Assembly (NCBI RefSeq): GCF_023573145.1
Contig: NZ_CP097636.1
Location: 186,001-250,000, forward strand
Direction of reading: 5' to 3'
From: Aquincola tertiaricarbonis
Lineage (GTDB): Bacteria; Pseudomonadota; Gammaproteobacteria; Burkholderiales; Burkholderiaceae_C
Length of the DNA stretch: 64,000 bases
The notes beneath the pieces are model-generated. The model worked only from the letters and a program-made list of their open reading frames with translations. It did no database searches and was not told the DNA's origin. Each line of letters opens with the position of its first letter. The first letter of the stretch is position 1. A program made the position numbers and the translations under genes. Positions 50,855 to 61,902 of the stretch are shown in pieces.

Positions 50855-50882
50855 GGCCGGCCACGTCTTGCACGCGCCGGCC
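50855..50882 (-). other. Hairpin between mreB and mreC
   Basis: GGCCGGC (50855-50861) pairs with GCCGGCC (50876-50882). On the minus strand it is followed by TTTCG. It may be a partial terminator that lowers mreCD-mrdA-rodA expression relative to mreB, as in other mre operons; the T run is short. Confidence 0.5.
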
Positions 50883-50903
50883 CGCGGTGGAAGATGACGC
50901 GGA

Positions 50904-52318
<1,415 letters not shown>

Positions 52319-52614
52319 ATGGCCCTGACCCCCGAGGACGTGAGCCGGATCGCGCATCTGGCGCGCCTGGAACTCAAGCCCGAAGCCCGCTCCGAGCTGC
52401 TGGACCAGCTCAACGGTTTCTTCGGCATCGTCGAACGCATGAGCGCCGTGGACACCAGCGGCATCGAGCCGCTGTACACCCCGCTGTCTGCGGTGCAGGC
52501 CGTGCAGCTGCGGCTGCGTGAAGACGCCGTGACCGAAGCCGATGACCGCGAAGCGAACCAGCGCAGCGCCCCCGCCGTGCAGGACGGCCTGTTCCTCGTG
52601 CCCAAGGTGATCGA

Positions 52615-52618
<4 letters not shown>
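52319..52618 (+). CDS. gatC: Asp/Glu-tRNA amidotransferase subunit GatC
   Basis: A 99-residue chaperone-like subunit of the GatCAB amidotransferase, which makes Gln-tRNAGln and/or Asn-tRNAAsn by transamidation. Starts [19 protein letters not shown], the conserved family N-terminus; [13 protein letters not shown] is the loop that contacts GatA/B. It overlaps gatA by four bases (ATGA). Confidence 0.97.
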
Positions 52619-54129
<1,511 letters not shown>

Positions 54130-54142
54130 ACCGGCCCACCCC

Positions 54143-55591
54143 ATGTCCACAGCTTCCCTGATCCGCGGCTACGAGGTCGTCATCGGCCTGGAGACGCACG
54201 CGCAGCTTTCCACCCAGAGCAAGATCTTCAGCGGCGCCAGCACGCAGTTCGGCGCGGCGCCCAACACCCAGGCCTGCGCCGTCGACCTGGCGCTGCCCGG
54301 CACGCTGCCGGTGATGAACCGCGGCGCGGTCGAGCGGGCCATCCGCTTCGGCCTGGCCGTGGGTGCCAAGGTGGCGCCGCTGTCCATCTTCGCGCGCAAG
54401 AACTACTTCTACCCCGACCTGCCCAAGGGCTATCAGATCAGCCAGTACGAGATCCCGGTGGTGCAGGGCGGGCAGATCAGCTTCTTCGTCGGTGAGCAGC
54501 GCAAGACGGTGCACCTGACCCGCGCCCACCTGGAAGAAGACGCCGGCAAGTCGCTGCACGAGGACTACCACGGCCAGACCGGCATCGACCTCAACCGTGC
54601 GGGCACGCCGCTGCTGGAGATCGTGTCCGAGCCCGAGATGCGCTCGTCGGCCGAGGCGGTGGAGTACGCGCGCACGCTGCACGGCCTGGTCACCTGGCTG
54701 GGCATCTGCGACGGCAACATGCAGGAAGGCAGCTTCCGTTGCGACGCCAACGTCTCGGTGCGGCGGCCGGGCCAGCCCTTCGGCACGCGGCGCGAGATCA
54801 AGAACCTCAACAGCTTCCGCTTCCTGCAGCAGGCGATCGACTTCGAGGTGCAGTGGCAGATCGACCAGATCGAGGACGGGCTGCCCATCGTGCAGGCGAC
54901 GGTGCTGTTCAACCCCGACACCGGCGAAACGCGGTCCATGCGCACCAAGGAAGACGCGCACGACTACCGCTACTTCCCCGACCCCGACCTGCCGCCGCTG
55001 GTGATCGCGCCCGAGTGGGTGGAACGGGTGAAGGGCGAGATGCCCGAGCTGCCGGCGAAGATGGCCGAGCGCTTCCAGACCGCCGACGGCCTGCCGGCCT
55101 ACGACGCGACGATGATGACGCAGAGCCTGGCGCTGGCCCGGTTCTATGAAACCACGCGCGATGCCTGCCAGCAACCGAAGCTGGTGGCCAACTGGCTGAT
55201 GGGCGAGGTCTCGCGCCGGCTGAATGCCGAAGGCAAGACGATCGACGACTGCCCGGTGTCGGCCGCCACGCTGGCGCGGCTGATCGGCCGCATCACCGAC
55301 GGTACGGTGTCGAACAACGGCGCGCGCCAGGTGTTCGATGCGCTGTGGGCCGGTGAGGCTGACGTCGACGCGGTCATCGAGGCCAAGGGCCTGAAGCAGA
55401 TGAACGACACCGGCGCGCTGGAGGCCATCGTCGCCGAGGTGCTGGCCGCCAATCAGAAGTCGGTCGACGAGTTCCGCGCCGGCAAGGACAAGGCCTTCAA
55501 TGCGCTGGTCGGCCAGGTGATGAAGGCCAGCAAGGGCAAGGCCAATCCGGCCCAGGCCACCGAGCTGCTGAAGCAAAAGCTCAGTTCCTGA
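54143..55591 (+). CDS. gatB: Asp/Glu-tRNA amidotransferase subunit GatB
   Basis: A 482-residue kinase/amidotransferase subunit. Conserved: [33 protein letters not shown] (pieces), the RCDANVSVR and KNLNSFRF metal/ATP region, [12 protein letters not shown], and the C-terminal YqeY-like tRNA-binding tail. The ATG at 54143 is fixed by [17 protein letters not shown]; the frame open back to 54068 lies inside gatA. Last gene of gatCAB. Confidence 0.98.
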   Translation: MSTASLIRGYEVVIGLETHAQLSTQSKIFSGASTQFGAAPNTQACAVDLALPGTLPVMNRGAVERAIRFGLAVGAKVAPLSIFARKNYFYPDLPKGYQISQYEIPVVQGGQISFFVGEQRKTVHLTRAHLEEDAGKSLHEDYHGQTGIDLNRAGTPLLEIVSEPEMRSSAEAVEYARTLHGLVTWLGICDGNMQEGSFRCDANVSVRRPGQPFGTRREIKNLNSFRFLQQAIDFEVQWQIDQIEDGLPIVQATVLFNPDTGETRSMRTKEDAHDYRYFPDPDLPPLVIAPEWVERVKGEMPELPAKMAERFQTADGLPAYDATMMTQSLALARFYETTRDACQQPKLVANWLMGEVSRRLNAEGKTIDDCPVSAATLARLIGRITDGTVSNNGARQVFDALWAGEADVDAVIEAKGLKQMNDTGALEAIVAEVLAANQKSVDEFRAGKDKAFNALVGQVMKASKGKANPAQATELLKQKLSS

Positions 55592-55598
55592 AGCCGGC

Positions 55599-55785
55599 GC
55601 CGGGTGCTCCATCCCCCGAGGCCAGCGCCGGGCCGCTCCCAAGCGGCCTCGGCACCCTCGCGGAGGGTGGCGTCCCGCAGGGGCGCCGGGTGTTCCATCC
55701 CCCGAGGCCAGCGCCGGGCCGTTCCCAAGCGGCCTCGGGACCCTCTCGGAGGGTGGCGCCCCGCAGGGGCGCCGGGTGCCCCATC
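55599..55785. repeat. 86-bp tandem direct repeat (2.2 copies)
   Basis: Unit 1 is 55599-55684, unit 2 is 55685-55770, and a third copy stops after 15 bp (55771-55785), touching the DUF4124 stop codon. The units differ at only a few positions. Each unit holds two inverted repeats: CGAGGCC...GGCCTCG, and ACCCTC...GAGGGT. It fills the gap between two convergent genes (gatB and DUF4124). Confidence 0.85.
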
Positions 55786-56495
55786 TACCGGGTGTCGCTG
55801 GCGGGCAGCGTCTGCGGCCCGCTGAGCGAGCCCGCGGGCGTGCCGGCCCACAGCCGGCGCAGGCGTTCCAGCTCGAGGTCGAAGTTGCGGTTGATGCGGT
55901 CCAGCTCGGCCGCCTGCGTCTGTGCGGCGGCGCGCTGCGCTTCCGCGGCGGCCTCGTTGGCCTCCAGTTGCTGCTTCAGCGGGCCGGGCAGCGTGCGGTC
56001 GCGGTAGAACTCCGCTTCCGAGAGCAGCGGTTTGCGCTCGTCGGCCAGGCGCTTCAGGCGCATGTCGGTGGCGCGCATCGCCACCCGTACGGTGTCGAGC
56101 GCGGCTTCGCGCGCGGCGCGGTGGGCGGCCTCGTTGGGAAAGCGGTTGAGCAGGTTGCGGTCGCGGCGCACCGCATCCATCCGCGCGGTGCGCTCGGCCT
56201 GGGCGCGCCGTTCGGCGGCTTCGCGCAGTGCGCGTTCCTCGGGCGTGAGCGAAGGCGGCAGGATGCGCTGCAGCGAGCCGTCGCTGTTGAGCACCCGCTG
56301 CTCCTGCGCATTGCAGGCCGGAATGGGTCGGTCGGAGGTGAAGCGCCGGCCGTCAGGCGTGGTGCAGGTGTAGATGCCCGCGGACGAAGACGCCGGACTC
56401 TGGGGCTGCGCCACGGCGGCTGCGCAGGCCAGGGCCATCGCCAGGGCGGTGCTCAGCCATCGTGCGGTCGCCGGCCGGTGTCTCGTTCGTTGCAT
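55785..56495 (-). CDS. DUF4124-domain periplasmic protein with coiled coil
   Basis: A 236-residue exported protein. Signal peptide (LSTALAMALACAAAVA-QPQ), a short DUF4124 domain (about 40-65: GIYTCTTPDGRRFTSDRPI, with Cys residues that may form a disulfide), then a long charged helical region (about 80-215, Ala/Arg/Glu-rich heptads) likely to be a coiled coil. DUF4124 proteins are common in betaproteobacteria and of unknown function. The stop codon directly abuts the tandem repeat. It sits immediately after pyrE on the same strand with no gap, so co-transcription is possible. Confidence 0.8.
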   Translation of the reverse strand: MQRTRHRPATARWLSTALAMALACAAAVAQPQSPASSSAGIYTCTTPDGRRFTSDRPIPACNAQEQRVLNSDGSLQRILPPSLTPEERALREAAERRAQAERTARMDAVRRDRNLLNRFPNEAAHRAAREAALDTVRVAMRATDMRLKRLADERKPLLSEAEFYRDRTLPGPLKQQLEANEAAAEAQRAAAQTQAAELDRINRNFDLELERLRRLWAGTPAGSLSGPQTLPASDTR

Positions 56496-57173
56496 TCAGA
56501 TTCCGTAACGCGCCCGGTATCCGGCCACGCTGTCTGCGTGCGCCGCCAAGGCGGCGTCGCTGGTGTGGGCCAGATAGTCCAGCAGATCCTGCAGCGTCGC
56601 AATCGACACCACGCTCAAGTTGAAACGCCTGGTGACGTCCTGGACCGCCGACCACGCAACATCGGCGCCGTTCTCGGTGGCCTTTTCCTGGCGGTCGAGC
56701 GCCAATGACACGCCCACCGGCTGGCCGCCTGCGGCTTCGATCATGGTGATGGACTCGCGCACCGAGGTGCCTGCGGAAATGACGTCATCGATGATGAGAA
56801 CGCGGCCGCGCACCGGTGCGCCGACCAGCGTGCCGCCTTCGCCGTGGTCCTTGGCTTCCTTGCGGTTGTAGGCGAAGGGCTTGTTGTGCCCCAGGCGCGC
56901 CAGTTCCACGCTCACCGCGGCGGCCAGGGTGATGCCCTTGTAGGCCGGGCCGAACAGCATGTCGAACTGCAGGCCCGAGGCCAGCAGCCGGCGTGCATAG
57001 AATTCCGCCAGACGGCCCAGCTTGGCGCCGTCATCGAACAAGCCGGCGTTGAAGAAATAGGGCGACAGCCGCCCCGCTTTGGTCTTGAACTCGCCAAAGC
57101 GAAGCACACCGGCCTTCACCGAGAACTCGACGAACTCTTGGGCCAGCGGGTCGGTGTGTTCGTGGGTGCTCAT
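56496..57173 (-). CDS. pyrE: Orotate phosphoribosyltransferase
   Basis: A 225-residue cytosolic enzyme of UMP synthesis, joining orotate to PRPP. The PRPP loop is LIIDDVISAGTSV; FFNAGLFDDG, GPAYKGITLAAA and AYNRKEAKDHGEGG are family segments. It starts only 19 bp from the divergent xth start, so its promoter must overlap xth sequence or be very compact. Confidence 0.97.
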   Translation of the reverse strand: MSTHEHTDPLAQEFVEFSVKAGVLRFGEFKTKAGRLSPYFFNAGLFDDGAKLGRLAEFYARRLLASGLQFDMLFGPAYKGITLAAAVSVELARLGHNKPFAYNRKEAKDHGEGGTLVGAPVRGRVLIIDDVISAGTSVRESITMIEAAGGQPVGVSLALDRQEKATENGADVAWSAVQDVTRRFNLSVVSIATLQDLLDYLAHTSDAALAAHADSVAGYRARYGI

Positions 57174-57192
57174 GAAGGAAGGTCCTCAAGGT

Positions 57193-57978
57193 ATGTTTCG
57201 GCTCGTCACCCTCAATCTGAATGGCATCCGGTCGGCGGCGACCAAGGGTTTCGAGGCATGGGCCGCAGAAACGGCGGCAGATTGTATGGGGGTGCAGGAA
57301 GTCAAGGCCCAGGCCGACACGGTGGCCGGCCGCTTCGACACCCTCGACGGCATGCCCGGCCATTTCCACTACGCCGAGAAGAAGGGCTACTCGGGTGTGG
57401 GCCTGTATTCCCGCAAGCCGCCCACCGACGTGATCATGGGCTTCGACCCCGATGAATTCGACGCCGAGGGCCGCTACGTGGAGGCGCGCTACGACGTGGG
57501 CGGCCGCAAGCTCAGCCTGATCAGCTGCTACTTCCCCAGCGGCAGCAGCGGCGAGGAGCGGCAGGCCGCCAAATTCCGCTTCCTGACCAAGATGTACCTG
57601 CACCTGGTGCGGCTGAAGGCCGAGCGCGAATTCATCCTGATGGGTGACGTGAACATCGCCCACAAGGAGATCGACCTCAAGAACTGGCGCAGCAACCAGA
57701 AGAACAGCGGCTTTTTGCCCGAGGAGCGGGCCTGGATGACGCGCCTGCTGGACGAAGCCGGCCTGGTGGACGTGTTCCGCACGCTCAACACCCAGGCCGA
57801 GCAGTACACCTGGTGGAGCAACCGCGGCCAGGCCTGGGCCAAGAACGTGGGCTGGCGGCTGGACTACCACCTGGCCACCCCCGGCGTGGCGGCCGCTGCC
57901 CGGCGCGAGCACATCTACCTGGCGCAGCGCTTTTCCGACCATGCGCCGCTGGTGATCGACTACGACTTCAGCCTCTGA
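57193..57978 (+). CDS. xth: Exodeoxyribonuclease III
   Basis: A 261-residue AP endonuclease/3' exonuclease of base-excision repair. Catalytic features: TLNLNGIRSA, Glu36 in GVQEVKAQ, LMGDVNIAH with Asp/Asn, RLDYHLATP, and the terminal His in FSDHAPLVIDY. Complete and of normal length. AAGGT lies just before the ATG. Divergent from pyrE. Confidence 0.97.
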   Translation: MFRLVTLNLNGIRSAATKGFEAWAAETAADCMGVQEVKAQADTVAGRFDTLDGMPGHFHYAEKKGYSGVGLYSRKPPTDVIMGFDPDEFDAEGRYVEARYDVGGRKLSLISCYFPSGSSGEERQAAKFRFLTKMYLHLVRLKAEREFILMGDVNIAHKEIDLKNWRSNQKNSGFLPEERAWMTRLLDEAGLVDVFRTLNTQAEQYTWWSNRGQAWAKNVGWRLDYHLATPGVAAAARREHIYLAQRFSDHAPLVIDYDFSL

Positions 57979-58100
57979 AGGCAGTCTCCGACGAGTTGGT
58001 GAGTTTTCACCTTGCGCGGTCCGCGCAATGGTGGAGTTCTTCCCGAGGCCCGTTCGCTACCCTGGTTCGCGGTGGTTGATCAGTCGAACGGGGGGAGCGG

Positions 58101-58796
58101 ATGTTGCTTGAATTCCTGTCGCCGCTGGGCGGCGACGTGCAGGCCCTGCGGCCTCCACGCCTGCGAGAGCCTGCCTATGCCGGGCCCGAACGCCGGGGTG
58201 ACGCCGGCGTGGCGCAGTGCCTGCGCGCGGTGATGGATGAGATCGACTACGGCGTGCTGGTGGTCCGCCACCCGGGTCGCGTGATCCACATGAACCATGC
58301 TGCGCGGCTGACGCTGGCGCGCGAGCATGCGCTGGAGGTGATCGGCACCCAGTTGCGCGCCCGTTCGGCCGAGGACGACCTCGCGGTGCGCGAGGCGCTG
58401 GCCGCTGCCGCCGGCCGGCACCGGCGCTGCATGCTCAGCTTGGGCCCGGCGGGCGCGCGGGTCAACGTGGTGGTGGTGCCCTTGCCGGCCTCGGCCGAGG
58501 TGCCGGAAGGCGCCGTGCTGCTGATGTTCAACAAGCGCCAGATGTGCGAGGAACTGTCGGTCGAGGCCTTCGCCCGCTGCCACGGCCTCACCGGCACCGA
58601 GACGCAGGTGCTCAAGGCCCTGTGCGCCGGCGCGCGGCCGGCGGCGGTGGCGCAGACGCAGGGGGTGCGCCTGTCCACCGTGCGCACCCAGATCAGCAGC
58701 ATCCGCGCCAAGACCGGGGCGGCGACCCTGCGAGACCTGGTGCAACAGGTGGCGCGCCTGCCACCGATGACCACCACCTTGCGCGCCTTTCCCTGA
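58101..58796 (+). CDS. LuxR-family transcriptional regulator
   Basis: A 231-residue regulator. The N-terminal part (about 40-150) looks PAS-like (VMDEIDYGVLVVRHPGRVIHMN, in pieces). The C-terminal HTH is LuxR type: HGLTGTETQVLKALCAGA, then GVRLSTVRTQISSIRAKTGA. There is no receiver Asp, so it is not a response regulator. GGGGGAG lies close before the ATG. It stands 89 bp upstream of the CRP-like gene on the same strand and may belong to the same cluster. Target genes unknown. Confidence 0.85.
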   Translation: MLLEFLSPLGGDVQALRPPRLREPAYAGPERRGDAGVAQCLRAVMDEIDYGVLVVRHPGRVIHMNHAARLTLAREHALEVIGTQLRARSAEDDLAVREALAAAAGRHRRCMLSLGPAGARVNVVVVPLPASAEVPEGAVLLMFNKRQMCEELSVEAFARCHGLTGTETQVLKALCAGARPAAVAQTQGVRLSTVRTQISSIRAKTGAATLRDLVQQVARLPPMTTTLRAFP

Positions 58797-58885
58797 GGGG
58801 CGCCGCCGAACTCCGCATTGTGGATTCAATATGTAACGGTTTGCTTCACGTGGATCCATGACCCCGCTAGCATGCATCGACGAGC

Positions 58886-59560
58886 ATGAAGGCTCGTCTG
58901 TCGAGCATGTTGAATCAAGACCGCGAAGAAGATCCTTCCAGCAATTTCCTGAGTCCCCTTTTGCAACGCCTGGCACAACGCGGGCAAGTCTGTCATTACC
59001 GCACGGGTACTTTGCTGATTCAGGAGGGCGACCGCGACGACACGATCTACATCCTGTTGGCGGGGCGGGTGCGGGCTTATTCGGTGGGCGACAAAGGCCA
59101 GGAGATCACCTATGGCGTTTACGGGCCGGGTGAGTACATGGGTGAATTGAGCCTGGACGGTGGTGCTCGTTCGGCCAGCGTCGTGACGATCGAGCGTTGC
59201 ACTTGCGCCGTGATCAATCGGCAGGCGGTGCTGGAGCACATTGCGCAATACCCCGAATTCGCTTTCGAATTGCTCGCGAAGGTGATTCGCCGTGTGCGCA
59301 GCGCCACCACCAATGCACGCCAGCTGGCATTGAACGACGTGTACGGCCGCCTGATCCACATGGTCAACACCATCGCGGAGCCTGCGGGCGACGGCACGCG
59401 CGTGATCCGCGAACGCTGGACGCACAAGGAGATGTCGAGCCGCCTCGGCTGCTCGCGGGCCATGGTGAGCCGTTTGCTGAAGGACCTGGAAACCGGCGGC
59501 TATGTGCGGCTCGAGCCCGAGTGCTTCGTGATCTGCAAACCCTTGCCCACCCGCTGGTGA
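58886..59560 (+). CDS. CRP/FNR-family transcriptional regulator
   Basis: A 224-residue cyclic-nucleotide-type regulator. In the N-terminal beta-roll the phosphate cassette reads GELSLDGGARSASVV with the Glu (87) and Arg-Ser (95-96) that bind cAMP in E. coli CRP, so cAMP or cGMP binding is plausible. No iron-sulphur Cys set. The HTH (about 178-202) is THKEMSSRLGCSRAMVSRLLKDLE, where the recognition-helix Glu of CRP is replaced by Ala. The stop overlaps the next start as TGATG, so it is translationally coupled to a CHASE2 cyclase that could make its ligand. A second ATG seven codons in is possible. Confidence 0.9.
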   Translation: MKARLSSMLNQDREEDPSSNFLSPLLQRLAQRGQVCHYRTGTLLIQEGDRDDTIYILLAGRVRAYSVGDKGQEITYGVYGPGEYMGELSLDGGARSASVVTIERCTCAVINRQAVLEHIAQYPEFAFELLAKVIRRVRSATTNARQLALNDVYGRLIHMVNTIAEPAGDGTRVIRERWTHKEMSSRLGCSRAMVSRLLKDLETGGYVRLEPECFVICKPLPTRW

Positions 59561-61788
59561 TGGCGCTGCCCCGCGGCGCCGGCAGCCCGTGGCGCCGTGG
59601 TGCCTGGTGGCTCACCGTGATCCTGCTGCCCTTGCTGGGCCTGCTGGCCTGGGCACTGGAGCCGCTGCTGCCCGTCGAGTCCGGCCCGGGCCTGCAGGGC
59701 CTGTTCCATTGGCGGGGCCTGCGGCCCCCGCCCGCCGGTGTGGTGGTGGTGGCCATCGACGAGCACGCAGCCGCCACCTTCGGCCTGCCCGAGCGGCCGC
59801 GTCAATGGCCGCGGCGCCTGCATGGCGAACTGGTCGACCGGCTGCATGCGGCCGGCGCGGGACTGGTCGCCTTCGATCTCACTTTTGAGACGCCGACCCC
59901 CGACGACGAGGCGCTGGGCCGCAGCCTGCGGCAGGCCGGCAATGTGCTGGTCACCTCGTCGCTGCGCCGCGATGCCTGGCGCCAGGGGACAGGTGAAGTG
60001 GTGGTGGAGCAGCTGCGGCCGGCCGTGCCGGTGATCGGCGCGGCGGCGCTGGACCAGGCGCCGTTCGTGCTGCCGAAGGACGCGCGCATCGACATGTACT
60101 GGGCCTTTCGCCGCGATGCCGGCCACATGCCCAGCCTGCCGGTGCTGGCCTTCCACCTGCAGCACCGTGACGCGGCGCAGGCCTTGGCCGACCTGGTGTG
60201 CGCGGAAGCAGCCCTTCGTCACTGCCCGTCGATGGAGCCGGCGGGCGAGCCACCTTCCGCTGCGGTGAGCCGGCTGCGCGAACGCTTCGTGGAAGACCCG
60301 ACGCTGGTCGACCGGGTGGCGCATCGCCTGGACGAGATGCCCGACGTGCAATTGCCCGTGCCCCGCACGCAGATCGAGGCACTGCTGGCCTTGCATGCGG
60401 GCCACGACGTGGTGCCGCTGAACTTCTACGGCCCTTCGCGCAGCATCCGCACCGTGTCGTACGCGGACCTGCCGGCTGTGCTGGCGGCCGAGCCGGCGCT
60501 GTTCCGCGACGCGATGGTCTTCGTCGGCTTTTCCGCGCAATCGGCCGGTGCGCAGGATCGCCTGCGCGACGACTACCGCACCGTCTTTTCCGATGGCTCG
60601 GGCGTGGACATGAGCGGCGTGGAGATTGCCGCCACAGCGTATGCCAACCTGGCCGACGGACACCGGCTGAACGCGTTGTCACCCGCCGCGTGGGCGGCGT
60701 GGCTGGTGCTGTGGGGCACCTGGCTGACGGTGCTGGCCCACGGGCCGCGGCCGCGCTGGCAGGCGGTGCTGGGCGTCGGCTCCGCGCTGGCGGTGGCGGC
60801 GGGCAGTGCCTGGGCCTTCCAGGCCGACTGGTGGCTGCCCTGGGCCATTCCGCTGCTGTTGCAGTGGCCGGCGGCGGTGGGCCTGGCCCTGTGGCTGCAT
60901 GCCCATCGCAATCACCAGCGTCACCACCGCCTGCGCGCGGCGTTTTCGCGCTTCGTGCCGCGGGAGGTGGCCGACCTGCTGTCGCAAGGCGCGGGTGAGC
61001 TGGCAGACCGCCACCGCATGAGCCACGGCGTGTGCATGGCCACCGACGTGGAGCAATACACCGCGCTTGCGGAGTCGCTGCCGGCGCAGGCGCTGGGTGA
61101 GCAGCTCAATGCGTACTACGCGCGTCTGTTTGAGCCCATCGGGCAGGCGGGCGGCGCCGTGATGGACATCGTGGGCGACGCGATGATGGCCGTGTGGGAG
61201 GCGCCAGCCGACGACATCGCCCGCCGGCGCGCGGCCTGCGAGGCGGCGCTGGCCATCCAGCAGCGCATGGCGGTGCCGCCCGATGCGCACACGCCGGCCT
61301 GGCCCACGCGCATCGGTCTGCATGCCGGCGAGTTGCGCATTGGCGTGGTGGGGGCCCGTCCGCACTACCAGTTCCGCGCGGTGGGGGATGCGGTGAACAC
61401 CGCTTCGCGGCTGGAGGGCTTGAACAAGCTGCTGGGTACGCGGGTGCTGGCTTCGGCCGCGCTGGTGCAGGGGCTGGAGGGCCTGTGGTTGCGGCCCCTG
61501 GGCAGCTTCATGCTGGCGGGCAAGCAGGCCGCACTGGATGTGGTGGAGGTGATGGGCCGACCCGCATGGCCCGGGCAGCAACCGCCCGAGCTGCTGCGCG
61601 CTTTTGCGCAGGCCCTGGCGCAATACCGCAGCGGCCAGGTGGAGGCGGCGCTGGCGGCCTTCAGTGCATTGCAGCAGGCTCATCCCGACGACGGCCCTAC
61701 GGGCTATTACGTACAGCGTTGCCGCAGCCACCTGGCCGAGCCTGCGAACCACGATCCGGCGTTACCAATTCGGGTGTTTTCCAAATGA
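59560..61788 (+). CDS. CHASE2-domain adenylate/guanylate cyclase (second copy)
   Basis: A 742-residue receptor cyclase. N-terminal helix (WWLTVILLPLLGLLAWAL), periplasmic CHASE2 (about 45-370; VVVVAIDEHAAATFGLPERP... start), three helices (about 375-450), then a class III cyclase with metal Asp496 in MATDVEQYTAL and Asp540 in MDIVGDAMMAVWE. AVGDAVNTASRLEG follows. It differs from the copy at 33036 by lacking the Lys in the DKFIGD-type motif (here VMDIVGD), so substrate choice may differ. A short TPR-like tail follows the cyclase domain. Its start overlaps the CRP-like gene stop; upstream of that ATG the open frame is a shadow. Confidence 0.88.
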   Translation: MALPRGAGSPWRRGAWWLTVILLPLLGLLAWALEPLLPVESGPGLQGLFHWRGLRPPPAGVVVVAIDEHAAATFGLPERPRQWPRRLHGELVDRLHAAGAGLVAFDLTFETPTPDDEALGRSLRQAGNVLVTSSLRRDAWRQGTGEVVVEQLRPAVPVIGAAALDQAPFVLPKDARIDMYWAFRRDAGHMPSLPVLAFHLQHRDAAQALADLVCAEAALRHCPSMEPAGEPPSAAVSRLRERFVEDPTLVDRVAHRLDEMPDVQLPVPRTQIEALLALHAGHDVVPLNFYGPSRSIRTVSYADLPAVLAAEPALFRDAMVFVGFSAQSAGAQDRLRDDYRTVFSDGSGVDMSGVEIAATAYANLADGHRLNALSPAAWAAWLVLWGTWLTVLAHGPRPRWQAVLGVGSALAVAAGSAWAFQADWWLPWAIPLLLQWPAAVGLALWLHAHRNHQRHHRLRAAFSRFVPREVADLLSQGAGELADRHRMSHGVCMATDVEQYTALAESLPAQALGEQLNAYYARLFEPIGQAGGAVMDIVGDAMMAVWEAPADDIARRRAACEAALAIQQRMAVPPDAHTPAWPTRIGLHAGELRIGVVGARPHYQFRAVGDAVNTASRLEGLNKLLGTRVLASAALVQGLEGLWLRPLGSFMLAGKQAALDVVEVMGRPAWPGQQPPELLRAFAQALAQYRSGQVEAALAAFSALQQAHPDDGPTGYYVQRCRSHLAEPANHDPALPIRVFSK

Positions 61789-61902
61789 ATTCGCCCGCAA
61801 TTCAGTGAACAAATGCGATAGTCTTCGCGGTTGAATATTTACGTCTGGTTGCACCGCGCGCTGTCTGTGTGCAAGCCGACTCCTGATAGCGACCGCACTG
61901 CC
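61789..61902. other. Gap before the FecR-TPR gene
   Basis: A 114-bp stretch, unusually AT-rich for this window at its left end (AATTCAGTGAACAAATGCG, GTTGAATATTTACG). It may carry a promoter, but I cannot assign a -35/-10 pair or a CRP-type TGTGA-N6-TCACA site. No gene fits in it. Confidence 0.35.
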
